From assembly GCA_009695205.1 (NCBI GenBank), contig SIBK01000029.1:1-48975 (forward strand): a stretch of DNA of 48,975 bases, written 5' to 3'. Both the position numbers and the translations under genes were made by a program. Origin of the DNA: Pedosphaera sp. (lineage in GTDB: Bacteria; Verrucomicrobiota; Verrucomicrobiia; Limisphaerales; UBA9464). The stretch's first letter is position 1. The number at the start of each line of letters is the position of its first letter. The notes beneath the pieces are model-generated. The model was not told where the DNA came from. It saw nothing but the letters and a program-made list of their open reading frames with translations, and made no database searches. Below, piece by piece: positions 8,946 through 17,209 of the stretch.

Positions 8946-8982
8946 GGCCGATTTTTCCGATGTTGTGGTCGGCCGAAATCGG
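8946..8982 (+). promoter_or_regulatory. Two mutually exclusive stems in the yajQ leader
   Basis: GGCCGA (8946-8951) pairs with TCGGCC (8969-8974), while CCGATTT (8948-8954) pairs with AAATCGG (8976-8982). The two stems share bases, so only one can form at a time. The second ends 14 bases before the yajQ start. It may be a leader structure or a weak end-of-transcript hairpin for the phosphatase gene; there is no T-tract. Confidence 0.3.
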
Positions 8983-8996
8983 TTAGCATCGTCCGC

Positions 8997-9482
8997 ATGC
9001 CAAGTTTCGACATTGTTTCCAAAGTCAACTCGATGGAGATCGAGAATGCGGTCAATCAGGCCCAAAAAGAACTTTTCACCCGGTTTGATTTCAAAGGCTC
9101 AAACGCCGAGATCACGCTGGAGAAGAATGAGATCAAACTTTCGGCACCGGACGGATTTAAGATGACGGCTCTTTCCGAGATCATGATCGGTAAACTGTCC
9201 AAACGCGGAATCAGCCTCAAGAGCCTGGACATCGGCGAAGCGGAACTGTCACCCCTCGGACATGCTCGACAGACGATCAAGATCAAACAAGGGATCGAAG
9301 GGGCGGCAGCCAAAGACATTTCGCAATTCATCCGGCAGACGGGCATCAAGGTCACCGCAGCCATCCAGGGCGATGAGCTGCGGGTGACCGGCAAGAGCCG
9401 CGATGATCTCCAGGCGATCATCGCTGCCGTGAAGGGGCACGATTTCCCGGTTGCCCTCGGCTTCGCCAATTTCCGTGATTAG
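8997..9482 (+). CDS. yajQ: YajQ-family nucleotide-binding protein (DUF520)
   Basis: A cytoplasmic protein of the YajQ family with two ferredoxin-like folds. Relatives bind cyclic di-GMP and, in Xanthomonas, influence transcription and virulence; the role elsewhere is unclear. The 161 residues match the usual 160-165. Marks are the opening PSFDIVSKV, the ELFTRFDFKGS segment, the LGHARQTIKIKQGI centre and the closing FPVALGFANFRD, which is close to the family consensus (PVQFTNFR type). The start ATG at 8997 gives the canonical N-terminus; an upstream in-frame ATG at 8943 does not. It follows the phosphatase gene by 76 bases with the paired-stem element between them. Confidence 0.95.
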   Translation: MPSFDIVSKVNSMEIENAVNQAQKELFTRFDFKGSNAEITLEKNEIKLSAPDGFKMTALSEIMIGKLSKRGISLKSLDIGEAELSPLGHARQTIKIKQGIEGAAAKDISQFIRQTGIKVTAAIQGDELRVTGKSRDDLQAIIAAVKGHDFPVALGFANFRD

Positions 9483-9675
9483 AGTTGATCTGCGATTCAA
9501 GAGTCGGGCTTGCTCGAATGGCGGGGACAATTTGTCGACGACCCCACCGCAGATAGGGGGCGTGCCTCGGGCGGTCGGCCAATCTTCTGGGCGAGTGATG
9601 ATCGGTTTTTAAGCGGTTTTCAAGCAGGTCTCAAATGCCAACCGTGACTTGGCAGCAGATGCTGATTGACCCTCA

Positions 9676-10176
9676 ATGCCCACGAAACGTCTCACCCTAT
9701 TGCTGCGCGGCATCAACGTGGGCGGTCGCAACAAGATCCCGATGTCTGACCTTTGTGCTCTGTGTGCCGAGCTCGGCTGCAGCCCTGTTCAGAGTTATAT
9801 TCAGAGTGGTAATCTGGTATTTTCAACTTCCGCAAAGCCCACGGATATCGAGGGTCAGTTGGAACGGGCAATCGAGCGGCGGTTTCAACTTATGATTCCA
9901 GTTATTGTTCGTGCAGGAGCGGAATGGCCCGCCTACGTCGCGGGCAACCCATTTCCCGATGCGTCGAGTGCCGAACCCAATCTCGTGATGTTGGGGCTTG
10001 CCAAATCGTCGCCCAAACCGGAGGCGGTGTCTGCATTGCGCAGCCGCAGCGCGAACGGCGAACGTATTGCTCTAGTTGCTGACGCCTTGTGGATTCACTT
10101 CGCAGGAGGCGTGGGTGGATCCAAGATTTCCCCGGCTCTCCTGGATCGGCTTGTCGGATCCATGGGCTTGGGATGA
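9676..10176 (+). CDS. DUF1697 protein, C-terminus shortened
   Basis: A cytoplasmic protein of a common family without established function. The N-terminus LTLLLRGINVGGRNKIPMSDL, then CSPVQSYIQSGNLVFS, and GVGGSKISPALLDR are all family hallmarks. Members normally end a little further on with a (T/A)RNW(R/N)TV-type helix of about 15 residues. Here the protein stops after LDRLVGSMGLG (166 residues), and the missing segment is not present in any frame downstream. A REP-like repeat begins within five bases of the stop, suggesting the end was replaced by insertion or recombination. It could still fold. Family assignment is firm, function unknown. The 193-base stretch upstream (9483-9675) shows nothing recognisable. 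Confidence 0.85.
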   Translation: MPTKRLTLLLRGINVGGRNKIPMSDLCALCAELGCSPVQSYIQSGNLVFSTSAKPTDIEGQLERAIERRFQLMIPVIVRAGAEWPAYVAGNPFPDASSAEPNLVMLGLAKSSPKPEAVSALRSRSANGERIALVADALWIHFAGGVGGSKISPALLDRLVGSMGLG

Positions 10177-10183
10177 AGAACAC

Positions 10184-10243
10184 CCCTTAACCCGCCCTTC
10201 GGGCACCCTCTCTCCCACTCGGAGGGGCGGAGAGGGCGAGGAA
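10184..10243 (+). repeat. REP-like interspersed palindromic element
   Basis: This element contains GCCC-TTC-GGGC (about 10194-10203) followed by CCCTCTC (10207-10213) paired with GAGAGGG (10230-10236) around a GC-rich loop. The CACCCC...CGCCCTTCGGGCACCCTCTC type of sequence resembles short palindromic repeats seen between genes in many GC-rich bacteria. It lies directly after the shortened DUF1697 gene. Only one copy is in the window, so the repeat status rests on structure and memory of similar elements, not on a second copy here. Confidence 0.5.
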
Positions 10244-10298
10244 GCGGTCCGGATCATGGGTAGGGAATTTTTCCAACGAATGGACATGAATTGGGACC

Positions 10299-10348
10299 AT
10301 GAACTGTTGCAGAAAAGAGGATTGCGCGGACTACCGTCCGCGACAACG
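10299..10348 (+). repeat. 50-bp dispersed repeat, copy 1
   Basis: It matches 45 of 50 bases, without gaps, to positions 36672-36721 on the same strand. The core AAAGAGGATTGCGCGGACT is identical, and CGCGGAC-TACC-GTCCGCG forms a perfect 7-bp stem with a four-base loop. Substitutions fall at offsets 7, 11, 15, 35 and 47; the one at offset 35 is in the loop, so the stem is preserved. It lies in the 279-base gap between the DUF1697 and pseudopilin genes, which holds only this and the REP-like element. Confidence 0.85.
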
Positions 10349-10455
10349 GACGATTGACCTGCATTGCCTCCCATTGAGAGCCTTCCGTCGGATTGAAGAA
10401 TTGACAGCCTCATGGCGAGGGTTCACCGTGGAAGCGTACCCTGGAGTCGAAGCCA

Positions 10456-11184
10456 TTGCCTGACATGACGCGCCATTTTCACCATCGTTCCGCTTTTAAC
10501 CGAGGGCTTGCGGCATTCACGCTCATCGAATTGCTCGTCGTCATTGCCATTATCGCGATTCTCGCCGGCATGCTCCTTCCCGCCCTTGCTCGCTCCAAGA
10601 CCAAGGCCATCACAGTCCGCTGCCTTTCAAACCTCCGTCAGGTGGGCATCACGCTGTCGATGTACAATTCCGACAATCGGGACTCCTATCCCTTCTCGGG
10701 CCGGGCCTGGCCCAAGGTGCCATTCGTCGACCTGCTCAAATTGCTGGATCCTTACATCAGCACCAACAACCGAGCGTTCTATCTTTGTCCGGGCGACAAG
10801 CCGCCACCGTGGAATATTGCATGGACCAAGGCCAACGGCGCTGGCAGTGGCATCGCCCTCAATGAACTGCTTTTCGGAAACTCGTACTACTACTACCACC
10901 AGTTCTACAACGACGACACCTTCTCGCCACAGCTGAAGGTTCGAAAGACAACCGAGGTCAAGTCTCCCACAAAAAAGGCGGTCATGAGCTGCTTCGCCGA
11001 ACCGGAAAATGGCAACCTGTTCGATCGCAATATCGCCCACGGAAAAAACGGCTGGCCCTTGCTGCTCGTGGATGGGCATTCCCAGTTTGCCATCACCAAT
11101 CTGATGAATAAAACTCAGCCGTTCGGCGAATATAATCTCGATTGGACCATCGGAGGCCTGGCGGGCGGGGAAGACTTGAAGTAA
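10456..11184 (+). CDS. Type II secretion/type IV-like pseudopilin (prepilin-type N-terminus, H-X9-DG type)
   Basis: A 242-residue secreted or surface protein with the classic prepilin cleavage/methylation segment: a short basic leader, then [13 protein letters not shown] and [15 protein letters not shown] at residues 17-45. The F in AFTLIE is the expected methylated residue and the E at +5 is present. The C-terminus has [17 protein letters not shown], the H-X9-DG motif found in the very large pseudopilin-like families of Verrucomicrobia and Planctomycetes. It would be processed by prepilin peptidase and may form part of a pseudopilus or simply be a surface protein. No other secretion genes are adjacent. 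ATG at 10465 is an alternative start; 10456 is the longer choice. A run of four tyrosines (about 146-149) is notable. Confidence 0.88.
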   Translation: MPDMTRHFHHRSAFNRGLAAFTLIELLVVIAIIAILAGMLLPALARSKTKAITVRCLSNLRQVGITLSMYNSDNRDSYPFSGRAWPKVPFVDLLKLLDPYISTNNRAFYLCPGDKPPPWNIAWTKANGAGSGIALNELLFGNSYYYYHQFYNDDTFSPQLKVRKTTEVKSPTKKAVMSCFAEPENGNLFDRNIAHGKNGWPLLLVDGHSQFAITNLMNKTQPFGEYNLDWTIGGLAGGEDLK

Positions 11185-11284
11185 CACGGCGCAAGGTCCA
11201 GGGCACGGAGCTGCGCGCGCAAGTAGCCCATCGCGAAAGCCTTGGGTCAGGAGGATTGCTGGAGGTGTTGTAACTCGATTGAGT

Positions 11285-11312
11285 GGAGGGTCAGGGGTCA
11301 GGGGTCAGGGGG
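11285..11312 (+). repeat. Tandem TCAGGGG repeat, three units
   Basis: Three perfect 7-base units (TCAGGGG, 11291-11311), preceded by GGAGGG, lie in the 227-base gap before the peroxiredoxin gene. The plus strand has four or more G-runs of three to five bases within 27 bases, so a G-quadruplex is possible. It sits just upstream of the putative promoter. Confidence 0.8.
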
Positions 11313-11342
11313 ATGAGAATTGCTGCGGCTTGGGAAGGCGGT

Positions 11343-11371
11343 TTGACACCCCGCCGGCGCAGCTCTATTTC
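11343..11371 (+). promoter_or_regulatory. Putative sigma70-type promoter of the peroxiredoxin gene
   Basis: TTGACA (11343-11348) is a perfect -35 hexamer, followed after exactly 17 bases by TATTTC (11366-11371), four of six to the -10 consensus. Transcription would start near 11378 and leave a leader of about 34 bases before the ATG at 11412. It is the best promoter match seen in the window, but the -10 is weak. Confidence 0.45.
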
Positions 11372-11411
11372 TGGGACTGCAGTTTCGTACAAAACCTTAA
11401 TTCAAGATCTC

Positions 11412-11891
11412 ATGCCCATCAAAGTTGGAACCAAAGCCCCCGATTTTAACCTCAAGCAAAAGACCGCCACCGGCGTTGTCGATGTGAAACTCAGTGACAA
11501 TTTCGGCAAAAAGAACACCGTTGTGTTGTTTTTCCCTCTCGCGTTTACCGGGGTTTGCACTCAGGAAATGTGCGATGTTACGGCCGGATTAAGCCAATAT
11601 TCCAACCTGAATGCCGACGTGATTGGAATCAGCGTGGATAGCCCCTTTGCGCAGGAAGCTTGGGCGATTCAAAACAAGATCGGCATTCGTTTGGCTAGCG
11701 ACTTGAACAAGACGACCACCAAGGCCTACGACGTCGTATTCCCGATGTTGGCGGGTGTCGGTGATACGTCGGCCCGGGCGGCGTTCGTGATCGATCGCCA
11801 CGGGGTGGTTCAGTACGCGGAACAGACCGCCACGCCGAAGGATCTCCCGAATTTCAAAGCGGTGACGTCCTTGCTCGAAACGCTTAAATAG
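11412..11891 (+). CDS. Peroxiredoxin (AhpC/TSA family)
   Basis: Thiol peroxidase that reduces hydrogen peroxide and organic hydroperoxides. It has 159 residues with the thioredoxin-like fold and no signal peptide, so it is cytoplasmic. The active site is PLAFTGVCTQEMC: Thr and the peroxidatic Cys at about residue 47, with a second Cys five residues later that may act as a resolving cysteine of the atypical 2-Cys type. The closing half has FVIDRHGVVQYAE. Length and sequence resemble AhpE/BCP-like single-domain enzymes rather than AhpC. The electron donor is unknown. The ATG at 11412 gives the normal N-terminus MPIKVGTKAPDF; the reading frame is open upstream but unlike the family. It has its own putative promoter and terminator, so it is monocistronic. 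Confidence 0.93.
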   Translation: MPIKVGTKAPDFNLKQKTATGVVDVKLSDNFGKKNTVVLFFPLAFTGVCTQEMCDVTAGLSQYSNLNADVIGISVDSPFAQEAWAIQNKIGIRLASDLNKTTTKAYDVVFPMLAGVGDTSARAAFVIDRHGVVQYAEQTATPKDLPNFKAVTSLLETLK

Positions 11892-11921
11892 CGGACCGAG
11901 TTGAATTTGGAATTCCGATTC

Positions 11922-11950
11922 AAGAGCGGCTTTGCGGCCGCTCTTTTTTT
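11922..11950 (+). terminator. Rho-independent terminator of the peroxiredoxin gene
   Basis: AAGAGCGGC (11922-11930), loop TTTGCG, GCCGCTCTT (11937-11945), with the T-tract continuing to 11950. This is a nine-pair stem with a seven-base T run, 31 bases after the stop codon. It separates the peroxiredoxin from the UbiD-family gene. Confidence 0.93.
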
Positions 11951-12030
11951 GTCCCCGGGTGTGTTAGCGAATTCTGGAAGAGGACATCAGTCCAGGTTGC
12001 GGTTCGCGATGCGGATGATAGCCTGCGGTC

Positions 12031-13563
12031 ATGGCGTTTGATTCATTCGGCGGTTTTGTTCGCTCACTCGAGGAATCCGGTGAATTGCAGAGAGTGATTC
12101 GTCCGGTGGCGACGGAACTGGAGATTACGGAACTTGCCGATCGGGAGATGAAATCCTCGGGAGGCGGCAAGGCGCTGCTGATTGAACGGCCGCAAATTCA
12201 TGGTAGGCAATCGCCGTTTCCGGTGGCTATCAACACGATGGGTTCATGGAAACGGATGGCGGCGGCCCTGGGGCGCTCCACGGTGGATGAGGCGGCAGCG
12301 GAGTTAGGATCGCTGATGCAGGCAAAGCCGCCCACGAGTCTTCGGGAGGCGGCAGGACTCTTGGGAACCGCATTCGAACTGCGTCATGCGCGTCCCAGGT
12401 CCGTAAAGGACGGCCCCTGCAAAGATATTGTGCAGCGCTTTGATCCGATTCCTGAGAGCGCACGGGTGACAGCGTGGTCGGCTGCTCCGGATTGGAAGAA
12501 CCCAGGGTCGTATCCAGCTCAGTTTCCGACTCTTGGCGATCTGCCGGTGTTGAAGTGCTGGCCGCTGGACGGCGGGCGGTTTTTGACGCTGCCATGTGTG
12601 GTCACCCGTGATCCGGACACCGGCGATCGCAACCTTGGCATGTATCGGGTACAGATTTACGACGAGCGGACGGTGGGATTGCACTGGCAGTTGCAAAAGG
12701 TGGCGGCCCGTCACGGCCGGCGTTACTATGAGACCGGCACACGGATGCCGGTCGCGATTTTTCTGGGCGGCGATCCAGTGTTTCCGTTTTGCGCGACTGC
12801 ACCGTTGCCGGACGGCCTGGATGAATTCCTTCTCGCCGGCTGGTTGCGTCATCGGTCGGTGGACATGATTCGGTGCGAGACCAGCGATCTCGAAGTGCCG
12901 GCGGAGGCAGATTTTGTGATCGAGGGCTATGTGGACCCGCTGGAGCCCTTGCGGGGGGAGGGGCCCTTTGGCGATCACACGGGGTACTACACGCTGCCGG
13001 ACCCGTATCCCGTGATGCACGTGACGGCGATTACGCATCGTCGCGACGCTGTCTATCCAGCCACAATTGTGGGGCGTCCGCCCATGGAGGATTTTTATAT
13101 CGGAGCGGCTTCGGTGAAATTGTTCCTGCCGGTTTTTCGGATGACCTTCCCCGAGATCCTCGACATAGCACTGCCGGCGGAAGGAGTCTTTCACAACCTG
13201 GTATTTGTAAGCATTCGAAAAACCTACCCGATGCAGGCGTACAAGATTATGCATGGTCTGTGGGGCATGGGGCAGATGATGTTCACCAAGTACATTATCG
13301 TGGTTGACGACGACGTGGATGTGCATGACACGAGGGAGGTGCTGTTTCGTTGGTGTGCGAATACGGATCCGCAACGGGATGGTTTAAGCACACGGGGCCC
13401 GGCCGATGTATTGGACCATGCGACGCCGGAGGTCGGGATGGGCTCCAAGATGGGTTTTGACGCGACGCGCAAGTTAGCTGGGGAGGGTTACCGGCGAGAG
13501 TGGCCTCCACTAATCACCATGGATCCGGCAGTTCGCGCGCGGGTGGGTGCGTGGCGGTTTTGA
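12031..13563 (+). CDS. UbiD-family decarboxylase
   Basis: Decarboxylases of this family use prenylated FMN and metal to remove a carboxyl group from aromatic or unsaturated acids, as in ubiquinone or menaquinone precursor synthesis. The 510 residues are typical. Seen are FGGFVRSLEESGELQRV at the start, the conserved RNLGMYRVQIYD and GLHWQLQK segments, VFPFCATAPLPDGLDEF, and the active-site block EGPFGDHTGYYTLPDPYPVMHVTAITHR with its key acid residues. The end has FDATRKLAGEGYRREWPP. No UbiX-type prenyltransferase gene is nearby. In a probable menaquinone user, the futalosine-pathway decarboxylase is a plausible role, but this is inference. It converges with engB, leaving a 70-base gap with no clear terminator. 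Confidence 0.92.
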   Translation: MAFDSFGGFVRSLEESGELQRVIRPVATELEITELADREMKSSGGGKALLIERPQIHGRQSPFPVAINTMGSWKRMAAALGRSTVDEAAAELGSLMQAKPPTSLREAAGLLGTAFELRHARPRSVKDGPCKDIVQRFDPIPESARVTAWSAAPDWKNPGSYPAQFPTLGDLPVLKCWPLDGGRFLTLPCVVTRDPDTGDRNLGMYRVQIYDERTVGLHWQLQKVAARHGRRYYETGTRMPVAIFLGGDPVFPFCATAPLPDGLDEFLLAGWLRHRSVDMIRCETSDLEVPAEADFVIEGYVDPLEPLRGEGPFGDHTGYYTLPDPYPVMHVTAITHRRDAVYPATIVGRPPMEDFYIGAASVKLFLPVFRMTFPEILDIALPAEGVFHNLVFVSIRKTYPMQAYKIMHGLWGMGQMMFTKYIIVVDDDVDVHDTREVLFRWCANTDPQRDGLSTRGPADVLDHATPEVGMGSKMGFDATRKLAGEGYRREWPPLITMDPAVRARVGAWRF

Positions 13564-13633
13564 GCCTGCCTGAGCTTCCCGGCGTCAAGCACACTGCGGA
13601 TAATAACTGCGGGTCACCGATGCAGGCAGTGGT

Positions 13634-14329
13634 TCACCTGCCGAGGAGGCGGTTCCAAGGAGCCCGCCGCCGCTCCATACTCGGTGGCTCGGGCCGTCTC
13701 ACGGCGATTTTAGGCGTACTCCCCGTATTCCTGGGTTCTTGAGCCAAGGTCTTTCCAATGGCCCCGAGCAGGTCACCCCGGCCCTGCTTCGTGACCGAAG
13801 AGCAGGTGAAAATCTCTGGGAGTTGCTCACACCATCCGGACAAGTGCGCTTTGAACGCCTCGACATTCGTCTGCACGTTTGTCGGCGACGTCTTGTCGAT
13901 CTTTGTGAAGACGAGGACAATGGGTGCCGAGATGCCCGCGAGCCACTGTAAGAACTCCAGATCCAGCTTTTGCGGCGGTAGGCTGGAGTCGAGGAGGACA
14001 AAGACCCCGCGGAGGTTTGGTCGGTTCTTCAGATAGTCGGCCACAGCTTCGTTGAACTTGGCCATGTCCTTCCGTGCGACTTGGGCAAACCCGTAGCCCG
14101 GCAGGTCCACCAGGCGCCACGTCTTGTTCATCGTGAAAATATTGATCAGCTTCGTGTATCCCGGGGTGGGGGATACCTTGGCCAGGTTCGGCTTGCCGGA
14201 GAGCATGTTCAGCAGGGAGGACTTTCCGACGTTGGACCGGCCGATGAAGGCGAACTCGGGCAGCGACTCGTCCGGACAGGACGTCAAATCTGGAGCGCTG
14301 ATGTGAAAGAGGGCGGAGGAAATGTTCAT
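13634..14329 (-). CDS. engB: Ribosome biogenesis GTPase YsxC/EngB
   Basis: Essential small GTPase that binds the large ribosomal subunit during its assembly. It has 231 residues. The G1 loop is GRSNVGKSS (about residues 28-36), followed by the TPGYTKLIN switch I, DLPGYGFAQV (G3), FTKIDK (G4) and CSSVTKQG (G5). Family members usually end soon after G5 plus one helix; here about 35 further residues are rich in Arg and Pro (VRRPEPPSMERRRAPW), a basic tail that might contact rRNA. The start ATG at 14329 gives MNISSALFHISAPDL, in line with the family; an in-frame ATG at 14425 lies inside the preceding gene. It follows the cytochrome-like gene by 74 bases on the same strand and could be co-transcribed. 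Confidence 0.95.
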   Translation of the reverse strand: MNISSALFHISAPDLTSCPDESLPEFAFIGRSNVGKSSLLNMLSGKPNLAKVSPTPGYTKLINIFTMNKTWRLVDLPGYGFAQVARKDMAKFNEAVADYLKNRPNLRGVFVLLDSSLPPQKLDLEFLQWLAGISAPIVLVFTKIDKTSPTNVQTNVEAFKAHLSGWCEQLPEIFTCSSVTKQGRGDLLGAIGKTLAQEPRNTGSTPKIAVRRPEPPSMERRRAPWNRLLGR

Positions 14330-14403
14330 GGGCGGAAACGGACCCCAGATGGATGCCGCAAATCCTCCGGTGCGGATACGCTTATTTTTTAAGAACGTTC
14401 GGG

Positions 14404-15665
14404 TCAGCGCCCCCCCGGGTTCCAATAGTCTGGGAGCCCCTGCTTTGTAGAGCGTAGAATTTCCAGAATGGCTAGGCGGTCGGTTGGCTTGAGCGAGTTG
14501 AATTCCTCACTGGAATTGCGGCCGGTCAGAATATTGTAAAGTTGGCGGTAGATACGGTCGCGAAGCGGCACTGCCAACTGATCAAAGGCCTCGGAATAGA
14601 TCAGGTAGCTGCATGGATACTTGAACAGGCGGGTTTGGAGATCGAAGTCGCGGAGGGAACGCCCCCGAGAATCCTGCGGACCGCGCTGGCTGAATTCCCG
14701 TACGAAGGCTTAGACGTGTCCATTGCAACCGGAAAAGGAGCCTCCTCCGTGAATAGCAGATACCGAAGGAAGGCCGCGATCTGATTGCTCAAGTAGTCGA
14801 GATGGCCATAGGCCGAAAGCTGAATCCTCGCTTCGCAATGAAGGCGTGTCAGGTAATTGTGCAGGTGAAGCTGATGCTCGAACACGAGATGGGCCACGGC
14901 GTCGCTCGACTTCACGGGATAACGGCTGACGTCGAAGTAGGGGTAAAGATCGGAGACCGGGCTGGGGGGTGGATCCTTCGATCCGAACCGATTCCCCCGA
15001 TGCGGGAATCCAGGCGGCGCGCCCGTGACGTACCATCCGCCCCAGCGGTCGGAGTACGGTGTGCGATGGGTGATCGGTGACACGTCGCTGAGGTCTTCCA
15101 TGCGACCTAATTCGTCCGTTCGAAAGCTGCGCGCAAAATGACCGGGCACACCCATTGTCCGACCGGACGCATGGCATTCCAGGCACTGATCGGATCGGTT
15201 CAGACGGGGACGTTCCCGGAACCCCTGATCAACCGAGTAGAAGACGCCGCCAAGAGTGGGGTCAGCCACCGAAAGCTCCAGAATCGGCGAGCCCGGGATG
15301 TAGCCGACATAAAAATCATCGTTGAAGTACAACGCTCGCGGGGTCGCGGGGGAAATCCGATCCCGTTGCAGGGAGCTTTTGGAAAAAATGATCAATTGCG
15401 AGGTTCGCGGAATCTTCAGGTGATCCAACAGGGCGGTGAGCCAACCGTGATTGGGGTCGTACCGCGGATTCAGCAGGCCTTTCCGCAGATCGGCATCCAG
15501 TCGCGCAACGGCTCCGGAGGGCTCCGATTTGCTGTAGGAAAAGATTCCCTGTTCGAAGTCGATGAGGTGCGTCGCTCCCTGGAAATCATCGGCCTCCAAC
15601 GGGGCCGCGAGGTTCGAGAGGAATAAGACCATGCCTGCGAGTAGGGCGAGACTTCGCGATGGCAT
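14404..15665 (-). pseudogene. Exported cytochrome c-like protein with one CxxCH, frameshifted
   Basis: Start ATG at 15663-15665 yields a Sec signal (MPSRSLALLAGMVLFLSNLAAPLEA). The mature part has ALYFNDDFYVGYIPGSPILEL, a single haem motif CLECH within SDQCLECHASGRTMGVPGH, then WGGWYVTGAPP, a profile I recall from conserved exported proteins of unknown function in Planctomycetes and related phyla. The frame is correct to about EEAPFPVAMDTSK and then needs one added base near 14710. The next frame reads REFSQRGPQDSRGRSLRDFDL, PCSYLIYSEAFDQL and ends ILEILRSTKQGLPDYWNPGGR at 14404. Restored length is about 420 residues. All segments look well conserved, so the lesion is either very recent or an assembly error. 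Confidence 0.78.
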
Positions 15666-16001
15666 CGAGCAACAGTTTTCAATTTGCCGGCCGGGGGGCA
15701 GGGCTTCGACGCGCCGGTTCTCGGAGCTTCCATTTCCGCTCCGGGTCTGAGCCCTCGGCAACGCGCTGGCCCGCAAGTCTGCCACACGAACCCGACCAAA
15801 CTGGAAATGCCAGGGCTTCGATTTGTGTTTGCTGTCCATTCGTTCGAACCGTGACAGGCTGAAGGGAATGGTGTCCCCCAATAATTGGCATTTGTGACCC
15901 CTCCGTTGTGGTTCGTTGGCCGGCTTGGTTGCCCGCAAGACCTTCTGGAACGTGTGGTCCGATATCGACGGTGTCGGCGTCGTCTGACATTCTCGGTCTC
16001 C
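15666..16001 (+). other. Gene-free divergent intergenic stretch
   Basis: 336 bases separate the cytochrome-like gene (leftward) from the dGTPase-like gene (rightward). The frame of each gene stays open some way into it, but without family-like sequence. GGAGC and GCTCC around 15725-15745 could make a small stem. I see no tRNA, no clear promoter pair and no repeat. Confidence 0.5.
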
Positions 16002-17186
16002 ATGCCGGTGACACGGGAACAACTTGAGGTGCGAGAACGGACAACGCTCGCTCCGTACGCCCAGCGAAGCGAGGACAGCCGAGGCCGTGTGTATTCGGAG
16101 GCGGACCCTGTGTGGCGCACACAGTTTCAGCGGGATCGCGACCGGGTCATTCATTCGCGCGCCTTCCGGCGGCTCGAATACAAGACCCAAGTATTTCTGA
16201 ATGGAACCGGCGATCATTTGCGAACCCGGCTGACTCACACCATGGAAGTGACGGGTATTGCCCGAAACATCGCCCGGGCATTGATGTTGAACGAAGACCT
16301 TGTTGAGGCGATTGCCCTGGCCCACGATGTCGGCCACTCGCCATTCGGCCACAAGGGCGAGGCTGCGCTGAATCGGCTGATGAAGGAGCAGGGGGGATTT
16401 GAACACAACCGGCAGAGCCTGCGGGTGGTGGAGTTGCTCGAGCAAAAGTACCCGGGATTTCCAGGTCTCAACCTTTCCTGGGAGGTGCGCGAAGGACTCG
16501 CCAAACATCAGCGTGAGCATCCGGCCCCACGCCTGCCGCTCCGATTCAATCCACACCAACCCTCCCTCGAAGCCCAAGTGGCCAATCTCGCCGACGAGAT
16601 CGCTTACTATAGCCACGACTTGGATGATGGACTCGATTCAGGTCTTCTCGACGAGGGTCGCCTTGAGGGGGATTTGGACCTGTGGTCTCGCGCGGCCCGT
16701 GAGGTCCGGCGTCGCCACGGACGGCTTCCGGATGAGTGCCGACGTCATTTTACCATTCGCACCATCATCGATGCCCAGGTCGTGGATGTAGTGGAAACGA
16801 CCGAAAAATGGATCGCACAAACTGGGGTGGAATCCGCGGACGACGTTCGCCGGTGTCGTCGTCGTCTGGTTCGGTATAGCCCGGAGCGGGCTCAGTGGAA
16901 TTCTCTTCTGCGGCGGTATCTCTACAGGAATCTCTATTACAACCCCGTCGTTCACGGGCCCAATCAGCGTGCGGTTGAAATGCTTAAAGAACTCTTCGCG
17001 CATCTCGATGCCCACCCGAAGGACGCAGGAACCTGGGCGCTTCAGCGCGCCACCCGTGATGGATGGCCCAGGGCGTTGTGTGACTACCTGGCGGGAATGA
17101 CCGACCAATACTGCATGCGCGAACACGCGCGGTTGGTTCTGGGCCATTCGGTTCCTCAATCGCCCATGAACCGGCCGCACAAGTGA
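16002..17186 (+). CDS. dgt: dGTP triphosphohydrolase-like HD-domain protein
   Basis: Members hydrolyse dNTPs to the nucleoside and triphosphate, helping control nucleotide pools. The 394 residues resemble the bacterial dGTPase-like class (shorter than E. coli Dgt). The N-terminal DPVWRTQFQRDRDRVIHSRAFRRLEYKTQVF is the family signature. The metal-binding HD set is the His of TRLTHTMEV, the HD of ALAHDVGHSPFGH and the Asp of LADEIAYYSHDLDD. A nucleotide-specificity loop is not evident. The start ATG at 16002 gives MPVTREQLEVRERTTLAPYA, typical for the class; an in-frame ATG at 15885 adds 39 low-complexity residues. Its stop lies 24 bases before the recG start, so both are probably co-transcribed, a DNA-maintenance pair. 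Confidence 0.92.
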   Translation: MPVTREQLEVRERTTLAPYAQRSEDSRGRVYSEADPVWRTQFQRDRDRVIHSRAFRRLEYKTQVFLNGTGDHLRTRLTHTMEVTGIARNIARALMLNEDLVEAIALAHDVGHSPFGHKGEAALNRLMKEQGGFEHNRQSLRVVELLEQKYPGFPGLNLSWEVREGLAKHQREHPAPRLPLRFNPHQPSLEAQVANLADEIAYYSHDLDDGLDSGLLDEGRLEGDLDLWSRAAREVRRRHGRLPDECRRHFTIRTIIDAQVVDVVETTEKWIAQTGVESADDVRRCRRRLVRYSPERAQWNSLLRRYLYRNLYYNPVVHGPNQRAVEMLKELFAHLDAHPKDAGTWALQRATRDGWPRALCDYLAGMTDQYCMREHARLVLGHSVPQSPMNRPHK

Positions 17187-17209
17187 ACACGAATTCTTTG
17201 GAGGAACAG

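Noticed and set aside
12304..13374. A 356-codon open frame on the minus strand
   Set aside because: Entirely antisense to the UbiD-family gene, with Arg/His-rich composition and no recognisable motif.
14601..16616. A 671-codon open frame on the minus strand reaching from the cytochrome-like gene through the dGTPase-like gene
   Set aside because: Its first 300 or so codons are antisense to the dGTPase-like gene, which has clear catalytic motifs. The real gene begins at 15665 with a signal peptide, and the frame end at 14601 is a frameshift artefact.
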